Part shown: piece after piece, positions 1 through 5,788 of the stretch | Layout of the letters: every line of letters starts with the position of its first letter | Position numbering within the stretch: position 1 is the stretch's first letter | Source of the DNA: an uncultured Megamonas sp. | GTDB lineage: Bacteria; Bacillota_C; Negativicutes; Selenomonadales; Selenomonadaceae | Assembly: GCA_900556715.1 (NCBI GenBank) | Contig: USPM01000033.1 | Location: forward strand, 1-8,292 | DNA: 8,292 bases | Direction: 5' to 3' | Program-made: the position numbers and the translations under genes | The notes under the pieces: generated by a model | Databases searched by the model: none | What the model saw: the letters and a program-made list of their open reading frames with translations, nothing else | What the model was told of the DNA's origin: nothing

Positions 1-66
1 ATTAATGGTGAAGTAAAACCAGGTGTTCGCAGCAATAGAATTTATCAAGGTTTTATTGTAAAATAA
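1..66 (+). CDS. 3' end of an unrecognised upstream gene (partial)
   Basis: Frame 1 is open from the first base to a TAA stop at 64-66 and would encode the last 21 residues of a protein, beginning INGEVKPGVR and ending QGFIVK. The other two forward frames meet stops within the first 15 bases. The stop lies 36 bp before the ROK kinase start, on the same strand and with no terminator between, so the gene is probably the preceding member of the same operon. The fragment is too short to assign to a family. From the context (kinase, RpiR regulator, nagB) an amino-sugar gene is plausible, but nothing in these residues shows that. Confidence 0.5.
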   Translation: MNGEVKPGVRSNRIYQGFIVK

Positions 67-102
67 GATTAAGATAAATTTATTGCAAAGAAGGGCGAGA
101 TT

Positions 103-999
103 ATGGATAAACAAAAGTATATTTGCATAGACATCGGTGGTACAGCTATAAAATATGGTTTGGTAGATGAAAAAGGGGTTTTTATAGAAAAAAGCTCCAT
201 GCCGACAGAAGCTAAATTATATGGTGGTCCGGGTATTGTAGAGAAAGTAAAAACAATTATTAGTGGCTATATTACTAACTATCAAGTTGCTGGAGTTGCC
301 ATATCTACAGCTGGCATGGTAGATCCAAAAGAAGGATGTATCTTCTATGCTTTACCAGATGCAATACCTGATTATACAGGAGTACAGTTAAAGAAAATTG
401 TTGAAACTGAGTTTAATTTAAATTGTGCGGTAGAAAATGATGTTAATTGTGCAGCTTTAGGCGAAATGTGGTTAGGAGCAGGAAAAGGTTGTTCTTCACT
501 ATTTTGCATAACTGTAGGAACAAGCGCAGGCGGTTGTGCTGTATATAATCATCAAGTAATACATGGTGTTTGTAATAGTGCTGGAGAAATTGCTTATATG
601 AGAATTCCTAAGGGAACAATGCATGAAGTAGTTTCAACAACTCGATTAGTAAAAGATGTAGCAAAAGCAAAACAATTAGATGAAAAAGAATTAAATGGTA
701 AAATCATTTTTGATTGGGCAAAAAATGGTGATGAAGATGCTAAATTTGCTATTAATACATTGATGGAAAATTTAGCAGATGGCATTACTAATATAACAGC
801 TGTTTTAAATCCTGAAATGATTATTTTAGGTGGTGGCATAATGGCTCAAAGAGAATATTTAAGACCATTAATAGATAAAGCTTTAAAACAAAGATTAGTA
901 GAAGATGTGTATAATCATACAAAAGTGGATTTTGCAAAATTGGAAAATGATGCTGGTATGTTAGGTGCATTATATAATTTATTGCATCAAACAAATTGA
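103..999 (+). CDS. ROK-family sugar kinase, zinc-motif-less type (probable amino-sugar kinase)
   Basis: This 298-residue protein is full length for a ROK (repressor/ORF/kinase) sugar kinase, a cytoplasmic enzyme that phosphorylates a hexose or N-acyl hexosamine with ATP. The phosphate-binding motif DIGGTAIK is at residues 10-17. The catalytic-base motif END is at 111-113, with D113 the expected base. A glycine-rich GTSAGG segment follows, and ILGGG near residue 245 belongs to the C-terminal ATP-binding half. The usual GEIGH motif reads GEIAY (161-165), and the CxCGxxGCxE zinc site that normally follows is absent. No N-terminal HTH is present, so this is an enzyme rather than a ROK repressor. 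GAAGGG at 90-95 supports the ATG at 103. An RpiR regulator follows after 15 bp, then nagB, which suggests GlcNAc, ManNAc or a related amino sugar as substrate. The substrate itself cannot be read from the sequence. Confidence 0.9.
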   Translation: MDKQKYICIDIGGTAIKYGLVDEKGVFIEKSSMPTEAKLYGGPGIVEKVKTIISGYITNYQVAGVAISTAGMVDPKEGCIFYALPDAIPDYTGVQLKKIVETEFNLNCAVENDVNCAALGEMWLGAGKGCSSLFCITVGTSAGGCAVYNHQVIHGVCNSAGEIAYMRIPKGTMHEVVSTTRLVKDVAKAKQLDEKELNGKIIFDWAKNGDEDAKFAINTLMENLADGITNITAVLNPEMIILGGGIMAQREYLRPLIDKALKQRLVEDVYNHTKVDFAKLENDAGMLGALYNLLHQTN

Positions 1000-1014
1000 T
1001 TTGGGGAGAAGATT

Positions 1015-1872
1015 ATGAAAATATTACATCAATTAGATAGACCAAAATTTAAAGCATCAAAATCTGATAAAATTTTAATAAAATATATAAAAGAAAATGC
1101 AGAAAAATTTTGCACTACACCAATCGCTTTATTAGCTACAAAATGTAAAGTTAGTGAAGCTACTATTACACGTTTTGTAAGAAAAATGGGCTTTAGTAGT
1201 CTTCAATTATTTAAACTTACATTGACAGAAGAGATGGTCAAAAATGAAAAAAGGACTATAATCAGTAGAGATATTACTAGTAATGAAAGTATTATCATAA
1301 CAGCAAATAAATTATTAGCTAATAATATTGCAACTTTGGAACAAACAGTAAGTGATCTAGATGAAGAAACTTTATTGAAAACCGTAAATATGTTAAAGGA
1401 ATCTGAGCGTATATTTTTTATAGGTTTAGGAAATTCTGGATTTGTAGCAGATGATTCAGCTTATAAATTTATGCGAATTGGTTTTAATACAAGAGGTATA
1501 GATAATAGCCATCTTATAATGCTTCATATGGCACTTTTACATGAAAATGATGTCGTTGTTGTCATTTCTCATTCAGGAGAGTCATTTGAAATCATAAAAG
1601 CAGTTGAATTAGCTAAGAAAAATAGTACAAAATTAATAGTAATAACATCAAATAGAGATACTGTTTTGAAAGAATATGCTGATGCTTGTATTTTTTATGA
1701 AACAAGAGAATCTACATTGGAAACTGGCTCAATTACCACAAAATTAACGCAAATTTTTATCATTGATTTATTATATACTCAGGTTGTTAAAGATACTATG
1801 GATTTAGCTTCTGCATTTAAACAAAGAACAACAGAAGCAATTAATATTTTACGATTAGATAATAAAAAATAA
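1015..1872 (+). CDS. RpiR/MurR-family transcriptional regulator (HTH + SIS)
   Basis: This 285-residue DNA-binding regulator has the RpiR architecture. An N-terminal HTH domain occupies about residues 1-77; the helix-turn-helix lies near 36-57, with a recognition helix running roughly from S47 to V55. A SIS sugar-phosphate-binding domain occupies about 120-255. SIS hallmarks are GLGNSG at 137-142 and SHSGES at 185-190. RpiR proteins such as MurR and NanR bind phosphorylated sugars through SIS and control genes for their catabolism. Here the gene lies between a sugar kinase (15 bp upstream) and nagB (38 bp downstream), so it probably senses an amino-sugar phosphate made by the operon and regulates that operon. 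A strong GGGGAG ribosome site precedes the ATG. The operon promoter and operator would lie upstream of the window. Ligand and repressor/activator sign are unknown. Confidence 0.93.
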   Translation: MKILHQLDRPKFKASKSDKILIKYIKENAEKFCTTPIALLATKCKVSEATITRFVRKMGFSSLQLFKLTLTEEMVKNEKRTIISRDITSNESIIITANKLLANNIATLEQTVSDLDEETLLKTVNMLKESERIFFIGLGNSGFVADDSAYKFMRIGFNTRGIDNSHLIMLHMALLHENDVVVVISHSGESFEIIKAVELAKKNSTKLIVITSNRDTVLKEYADACIFYETRESTLETGSITTKLTQIFIIDLLYTQVVKDTMDLASAFKQRTTEAINILRLDNKK

Positions 1873-1910
1873 AAATTTAAAATTAAAGGAAAATAAGGAA
1901 GGTATATATA

Positions 1911-2666
1911 ATGCGTATAATAGTTACAGATTCCTATGAAGTAATGAGCAAAGTAGCAGCAAGAATTGTGGCAGGTCAATTGTATTTAAAACCAAATAGT
2001 GTTCTTGGGCTTGCAACAGGTTCTACTCCAGAAGGTATGTATGCTAATTTAGTAAAAGTACATCAAAATATAGGTTTAGATTTTTCAGAGGTAATCAGTT
2101 TTAATTTAGATGAATATATAGGTTTAGATAAAGATAATGAACAAAGTTATTATTACTTTATGCATAAACATTTATTTGACCATGTAAATATTAAACCTGA
2201 AAATATTCATATACCAAATGGAAATCCTAAGAATTTAGAAGAAGAATGTAAAAAATATGATGAATTGATTGAAGCAAAAGGTGGAATTGACCTTCAAGTT
2301 TTGGGAATTGGACAAAATGCACATATTGGTTTCAATGAACCAGATATTAAATTTGAAGCAACTACACATAAAGTTAAATTAGATGAAGAAACAATTGAAG
2401 CAAATTCGAGATTTTTTAAAGATAAAGAAGATGTACCTAAATATGCTATAAGTATGGGTATTAAAACTATTATGCTCGCTAAGAAAATCATCTTACTTGC
2501 TAGTGGTAAAAATAAAGCGGAAGCAATTTATAAAGCAATATATGGCAGTGTAAGACCAGATGCTCCAGCTTCTATTTTGCAATTGCATCAAGATGTAGTA
2601 GTAATTGTAGATAAAGAGGCAGCATCTTTATTACCAGATAAAGATAAAAAAGTTATTGTAAAATAA
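1911..2666 (+). CDS. nagB: Glucosamine-6-phosphate deaminase NagB
   Basis: This 251-residue protein has the size of the short Gram-positive NagB type. NagB converts glucosamine-6-phosphate to fructose-6-phosphate and ammonia in the cytoplasm, the last step of GlcNAc, sialic acid and related amino-sugar catabolism. Visible family motifs are GLATGSTPEG (sugar-phosphate binding) near residue 33, FNLDEY with D67 (equivalent to the proton-transferring D72 of the E. coli enzyme), SYYYFM, and GIGQNAHIGFNEP with H138 and E143, matching the E. coli D141/H143/E148 active-site group. N136 takes the place of E. coli D141, which is usual in Firmicutes. A137 replaces the common glycine of NGH. AAGGAAGG upstream of the ATG is the ribosome site. 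It is the last gene of the unit and is followed by a terminator at 2690-2732. Confidence 0.97.
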   Translation: MRIIVTDSYEVMSKVAARIVAGQLYLKPNSVLGLATGSTPEGMYANLVKVHQNIGLDFSEVISFNLDEYIGLDKDNEQSYYYFMHKHLFDHVNIKPENIHIPNGNPKNLEEECKKYDELIEAKGGIDLQVLGIGQNAHIGFNEPDIKFEATTHKVKLDEETIEANSRFFKDKEDVPKYAISMGIKTIMLAKKIILLASGKNKAEAIYKAIYGSVRPDAPASILQLHQDVVVIVDKEAASLLPDKDKKVIVK

Positions 2667-2689
2667 TATAAGTAAAATTAATAGAAATT

Positions 2690-2732
2690 GCACTTTGAAT
2701 TTATTGTATAATTTTTTCAAAGTGCTTTTTTT
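2690..2732 (+). terminator. Intrinsic terminator after nagB
   Basis: A perfect 10-bp stem (2690-2699 with 2716-2725, GCACTTTGAA and its complement) encloses a 16-nt loop and is followed by seven T residues (2726-2732). It starts 24 bp after the nagB stop and separates the amino-sugar operon from the PTS unit. Confidence 0.9.
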
Positions 2733-2809
2733 ATAAAATTTTATTTATGAATGTAAGGATGAATAAAAATAAAAATGAAAATGTAATAAAATGCAATAAT
2801 ATTTCATAT

Positions 2810-2839
2810 ATATCAAAATTATAGTTATGATTTTGATAT
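2810..2839. repeat. 10-bp perfect inverted repeat in the nagB-glcT spacer
   Basis: ATATCAAAAT at 2810-2819 is repeated as its exact complement at 2830-2839, with a 10-nt centre. No T-run follows on the + strand, so it is not a standard terminator. It lies about 57 bp upstream of the -35 element of the glcT promoter and could be an operator or an RNA hairpin, or it could be chance in such AT-rich DNA. The rest of the spacer from 2733 to 2895 is low-complexity A/T sequence in which I see no gene. Confidence 0.45.
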
Positions 2840-2895
2840 GTTTAATAATTATTGAGAGAAATTTTTTTAGAATAAAATAAAAATATTAAATTTTA

Positions 2896-2924
2896 TTGCA
2901 CAAAATTTGAGGGTATGATAAAAT
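2896..2924 (+). promoter_or_regulatory. Probable sigma-70-type promoter of glcT-ptsG
   Basis: TTGCAC (2896-2901) and TAAAAT (2919-2924) are separated by 17 bp, a good match to -35 and -10 elements. The predicted transcription start, about 2931, coincides with the first base of the RAT hairpin, as expected for an attenuator leader. A short A/T inverted repeat (2888-2894 with 2902-2908) straddles the -35 element but is low in complexity. Confidence 0.65.
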
Positions 2925-2931
2925 AAAAATA

Positions 2932-2962
2932 GACAGATTACTAATTAGATTAGGTCTTAGTC
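2932..2962 (+). promoter_or_regulatory. Ribonucleic antiterminator (RAT) hairpin, GlcT-type
   Basis: This 31-nt element can fold as three short stems separated by asymmetric internal loops, the shape of RAT sites bound by BglG/LicT/GlcT proteins. GAC (2932-2934) pairs with GTC (2960-2962). AGA (2935-2937) pairs with TCT (2955-2957). CTAAT (2941-2945) pairs with ATTAG (2949-2953) around a 3-nt loop. The unpaired bases are TTA (2938-2940), G (2954) and TA (2958-2959). The core TTACT....GAT.AGG resembles RAT sequences I recall from Bacillus. Its 3' end overlaps the 5' arm of the following terminator by 4 nt, so the two structures exclude each other. This is the decisive feature of an antitermination switch. 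Confidence 0.85.
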
Positions 2963-3000
2963 CAATGTTAAGTATTGCCATATTAACATTGGACTTTTTT
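2959..3000 (+). terminator. Attenuator terminator in the glcT-ptsG leader
   Basis: A perfect 13-bp stem (2959-2971 with 2983-2995) with an 11-nt loop is followed by a T-run through 3000. It lies only about 30 nt after the predicted transcription start and 83 nt before glcT, and its left arm overlaps the RAT. When GlcT stabilises the RAT, this terminator should not form and transcription should continue into glcT and ptsG. Without active GlcT most transcripts should end here. Confidence 0.9.
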
Positions 3001-3063
3001 GTTTATATCCTTTAGTTAATTGAACACAAAAAGTATTTTCTATGAATATATTTATGTTATATG

Positions 3064-3074
3064 AAAGGGAAAGG
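3064..3074 (+). promoter_or_regulatory. Ribosome binding site deciding the glcT start
   Basis: AAAGGG (3064-3069) and AAAGG (3070-3074) lie 9 or more bases before the ATG at 3084. They are only 3 nt from the in-frame GTG at 3078 if AAAGG is used. The ATG also gives an N-terminus starting MNG, as in B. subtilis GlcT, so it is preferred. Confidence 0.65.
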
Positions 3075-3083
3075 TGAGTGTGT

Positions 3084-3959
3084 ATGAATGGTAAACAATG
3101 TGAAATTATAAATGTTTTAAATCACAACACCTTGATTTGCAAAAATGATGATGGAGAAACCTATGTATTTTTTGGTAAAGGTATAGGTTTCAAAAAAAAG
3201 AAAGGCGAAAAATTTATAAATGATGATAATGTACAAGACTATATGTTGGTCTTAGAAGCTAAAGAAGCTTTGAAGTATAAAGAATTGTTAAATCAAGTGA
3301 CAAATAAAAAATTGATAGATGTTGTACAAAATATTGTTTATGAAGCTAATAAAGAATTTGATAATAAAATAAATGCAAAATTAAATTTAACATTGTTAGA
3401 TCATTTAAATTTTGCCATGGAACGACAAAAAAATAATATTATTATCAATTATCCGTTTTTAAGTGAATTATCATATATTTATCCTAAAGAATATGAATTC
3501 TCAAAAAGAGCATTTAATTATATAAACAGAGAATTAAAAGATTCTATTCAATTTGATAAAGCAGAATTGGGTTTTTTAGTATTACATATTCATGCTGCTA
3601 TTAAAAATATGAAAGTGTCAAATTTATTATTAAATAATACTATCGTTTACGATTGTACGAAATTAATAGAAAAAGAGACAAAGACTAAAATAGATTATGG
3701 GTCTATCTATTATACGAGTTTTATCAAGCATTTAGAATATGCTATTCAACGATATAAAGATGGAATACGAATAAATAATGTTTTATGGGAAAGTATTAAA
3801 GATAAATGCAATATAGAATATATCGTGGCAGAAAAAATAAATAATATATTAAAGGAAAAATATAATATAAATTTAGATGAAAATGAAATCGGTTATATAG
3901 CTTTGCACATTTATAAATTAAGAAATAGAAAAATAAATATAAATTTAGGAAAAGGGTGA
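3084..3959 (+). CDS. glcT: GlcT-type transcriptional antiterminator (CAT-PRD1-PRD2)
   Basis: This 291-residue protein of the BglG/LicT/GlcT family binds a RAT RNA hairpin and prevents transcription termination in PTS operons. The RNA-binding CAT domain spans about residues 1-60, with the signature GKGIGF. PRD1 follows (about 70-175; histidines H107 in the DHLNFA segment and H168 in LHIHA), then PRD2 (about 180-290; H216 in KHLEYA and H275 in LHIYK). These four histidines are the expected phosphorylation sites for EIIB and HPr, which set activity according to sugar supply. The MNG start and the PFL...YPKEYE segment resemble B. subtilis GlcT more than LicT. Its probable target, a RAT overlapping a terminator, lies just upstream of its own gene. 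The ptsG start follows 4 nt after the stop, and its ribosome site lies inside the 3' end of this gene, so translation is probably coupled. Confidence 0.93.
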   Translation: MNGKQCEIINVLNHNTLICKNDDGETYVFFGKGIGFKKKKGEKFINDDNVQDYMLVLEAKEALKYKELLNQVTNKKLIDVVQNIVYEANKEFDNKINAKLNLTLLDHLNFAMERQKNNIIINYPFLSELSYIYPKEYEFSKRAFNYINRELKDSIQFDKAELGFLVLHIHAAIKNMKVSNLLLNNTIVYDCTKLIEKETKTKIDYGSIYYTSFIKHLEYAIQRYKDGIRINNVLWESIKDKCNIEYIVAEKINNILKEKYNINLDENEIGYIALHIYKLRNRKININLGKG

Positions 3960-3963
3960 TTAG

Positions 3964-5475
3964 ATGTTTAAGTATTTACAAAAAGTGGGAAAATCTTTTA
4001 TGGTACCGATAGCAATATTACCAGCAGCTGGTTTATTGTTAGGTATAGGGGGTGCTTTTTCTAGTAAGGCTACAATAGCAGCTTATCCTATATTAGATGT
4101 ACCTATGTTACAAGCTGTTTTCAATATTATGTCAGCAGCGGGAAATGTTATTTTTAGCAATTTAGCTCTGTTATTATGTGTAGGTTTATGTGTAGGTTTA
4201 GCTAAAAGAGATAAAGGGGTAGCAGCTTTAGCAGGTGTTGTTGGTTTCTTAGTTATGAACGGAACAATAGATGCTATGCTGAAAATTTTTAATCCTGATG
4301 GCAATCCTATTGATACTGGTGTAATCGGTGCTTTGGTAATTGGTATGATAGCAACAACATTGCATAATAAATATCAAAATATACAGTTGCCACAGGTATT
4401 AGGATTTTTCTCAGGTTCAAGATTTGTGCCAATTATTACATCATTATCAGCTATTTTTATCGGTGTAATTTTTTATATAATATGGCCTACTTTGCAGAAT
4501 TTATTGATTTATATAGGTAATGTATTGATCAGTGCAGGGCCAATCGGAACATTTTTCTATGGATTTTTGATGAGACTATGTGGTGCGATTGGCTTGCATC
4601 ATATGATTTATCCGATGTTTTGGTATACAGAATTAGGTGGAACTGAAATCGTAAATGGCGTACAAGTAGTTGGTGCACAAAAAATATTTTTTGCTCAATT
4701 AGCTGATCCAAATCATGTCGGTTTATTTACAGAAGGTACACGTTTCTTTGCAGGAAGATTTGCAACTATGATGTTTGGTTTACCTGCTGCTTGTTTGGCA
4801 ATGTATCATTGTGTTACCAGTAAAAATAAAAAAATGTATGCAGGTATGTTCTTTGGTGTAGCTATGACTTCCTTTATAACAGGTATCACTGAACCAATAG
4901 AATTTATGTTTTTATTTATTGCTCCTGCATTATATGTAGTGCATGCTTTTTTAGATGGGATATCTTTCTGTATAGCCGATATTTTAAATATTTCCATTGG
5001 CAATACTTTTTCAGGTGGCTTAATAGATTTTGTTTTATTTGGTGTTTTACAGGGCAATGATAAAACAAATTGGATTTTAGAAATACCAGTAGGTATAATT
5101 TGGTTTATTTTGTATTATTGTGTATTTCGTTTTGCAATAACTAAATTCAATATTATGACTCCAGGTAGAGGAGATAATGATGTTGAAGAAGAGGCAAAAG
5201 ATGATAAGGAAGATAATTCTAACAGTAAAATACATGAAACAGCATTGATTATTTTAAAAGCATTAGGTGGAAAAGAAAATTTAGAAGATGTTGATGCTTG
5301 TATCACTAGACTCCGTGTCAGTGTAAAAGATAGCAGTAAAGTGGATAAAGAAACATTGAAAAAAGTAGGAGCTACTGCTGTGTTAGATGTAAAAGGCGGA
5401 ATTCAAGCTATATACGGAGCAAAAGCAATTTTATATAAAAATGAGATAAATGCGATTTTAGGTATAAAAGATTAA
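3964..5475 (+). CDS. ptsG: PTS glucose-family transporter, EIIC-EIIB (PtsG)
   Basis: This 503-residue inner-membrane permease imports and phosphorylates a hexose, most likely glucose. The EIIC domain (about residues 1-400) has roughly ten hydrophobic segments, a GLHH motif at 210-213 and the conserved GITEP substrate-site motif at 307-311 with E310. An acidic linker (about 404-420) joins the EIIB domain (about 424-503), whose phosphorylated cysteine is C446 in DACITRLR. There is no EIIA domain, so phosphate must come from a separate EIIA-Glc protein. From memory, the segments after GLHH and around RFFAGRFATMMFG resemble Gram-positive PtsG rather than NagE or MalX, but a GlcNAc or maltose specificity is not excluded. 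It is co-transcribed with glcT, whose PRD1 its EIIB domain would phosphorylate. The ribosome site AAAAGGG is at 3950-3956. Confidence 0.92.
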   Translation: MFKYLQKVGKSFMVPIAILPAAGLLLGIGGAFSSKATIAAYPILDVPMLQAVFNIMSAAGNVIFSNLALLLCVGLCVGLAKRDKGVAALAGVVGFLVMNGTIDAMLKIFNPDGNPIDTGVIGALVIGMIATTLHNKYQNIQLPQVLGFFSGSRFVPIITSLSAIFIGVIFYIIWPTLQNLLIYIGNVLISAGPIGTFFYGFLMRLCGAIGLHHMIYPMFWYTELGGTEIVNGVQVVGAQKIFFAQLADPNHVGLFTEGTRFFAGRFATMMFGLPAACLAMYHCVTSKNKKMYAGMFFGVAMTSFITGITEPIEFMFLFIAPALYVVHAFLDGISFCIADILNISIGNTFSGGLIDFVLFGVLQGNDKTNWILEIPVGIIWFILYYCVFRFAITKFNIMTPGRGDNDVEEEAKDDKEDNSNSKIHETALIILKALGGKENLEDVDACITRLRVSVKDSSKVDKETLKKVGATAVLDVKGGIQAIYGAKAILYKNEINAILGIKD

Positions 5476-5507
5476 TAAATTAATTTTATGATTTAAAAGT
5501 GAACAAT

Positions 5508-5552
5508 AAAAATGATGTATATAATAATTAAAAAATATACATCATTTTTTTT
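5508..5552 (+). terminator. Intrinsic terminator after ptsG
   Basis: A 15-bp A/T-rich stem (5508-5522 with 5535-5549) around a 12-nt loop includes the core ATGATGTATA. It is followed by an eight-T run at 5545-5552, part of which pairs with the leading A-tract. It lies 32 bp after the ptsG stop and ends the glcT-ptsG unit. Confidence 0.88.
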
Positions 5553-5599
5553 AACACAATTATAAATAAAATATATGAAAGATATTTTTATTATAGATA

Positions 5600-5627
5600 T
5601 TTACTATTTTATAAAAAAGTGTATAAT
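5600..5627 (+). promoter_or_regulatory. Probable sigma-70-type promoter of sucCD
   Basis: TTTACT (5600-5605) and a consensus TATAAT (5622-5627) are 16 bp apart. Transcription would start near 5634, giving an untranslated leader of about 155 nt before sucC. It lies between the ptsG terminator and sucC, where a promoter is required. In such AT-rich DNA other -10-like hexamers exist, but this is the best pair I see. Confidence 0.6.
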
Positions 5628-5636
5628 AATAGTTGA

Positions 5637-5650
5637 ATAAGTTAACTTAT
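5637..5650. promoter_or_regulatory. 14-bp perfect palindrome at the sucCD start point (possible operator)
   Basis: ATAAGTTAACTTAT is its own reverse complement. It lies 9 bp after the -10 hexamer, over or just after the expected transcription start, where a repressor would block initiation. No specific regulator family is recognised from it. Confidence 0.4.
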
Positions 5651-5773
5651 AAATTTTTAGTTGATTACCATAGACAATTAAATATAAAAATTAATTTGAG
5701 ACAATAAGTATCTATAAGCACTTATTATTTAAAATTAATTTAAAATTATATTTTATATTGCAATAAAAAACCG

Positions 5774-5780
5774 AGGAGGT
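5774..5780 (+). promoter_or_regulatory. Strong ribosome binding site fixing the sucC GTG start
   Basis: AGGAGGT is fully complementary to the 16S rRNA tail and lies 8 nt before the GTG at 5789. No ATG is available in frame nearby, and the GTG gives the conserved NIHEYQAK N-terminus. Confidence 0.85.
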
Positions 5781-5788
5781 TATTTTGA

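Larger units (their letters stand above)
5634..5788 (+). promoter_or_regulatory. Gene-free leader of sucC
   Basis: About 155 nt of AT-rich sequence precede sucC without a credible reading frame. The leader holds a 7-bp inverted repeat (5703-5709 with 5720-5726, AATAAGT and its complement, 10-nt loop) with no T-run after it. It also holds two copies of AGACAAT (5672-5678 and 5699-5705) 27 bp apart, and a strong ribosome site AGGAGGT (5774-5780). I recognise no known riboswitch. Confidence 0.4.

Noticed and set aside
2733..2800. Runs of AATAAAAAT-like sequence as a tandem repeat.
   Set aside because: These are irregular A/T low-complexity stretches with no fixed unit, normal for intergenic DNA of this composition.
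2896..2919. TTGCAC with TATGAT (2914-2919) as the glcT promoter.
   Set aside because: The spacing would be only 12 bp. TAAAAT at 2919-2924 gives 17 bp.
2965..3015. A 16-codon reading frame (ATG at 2965, TAG at 3013) running through the attenuator, as a possible leader peptide.
   Set aside because: There is no ribosome binding site before the ATG, and the frame is simply the terminator stem. The RAT explains the control without translation.
3078..3083. GTG at 3078 as the glcT start, adding two residues.
   Set aside because: It lies only 3 nt from the AAAGG ribosome site, whereas the ATG at 3084 has normal spacing and gives the MNG start seen in B. subtilis GlcT.
5687..5741. An 11-nt direct repeat AAAATTAATTT (5687-5697 and 5731-5741) before sucC.
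   Set aside because: It consists only of A and T in a spacer of almost the same composition, so a chance match is likely.
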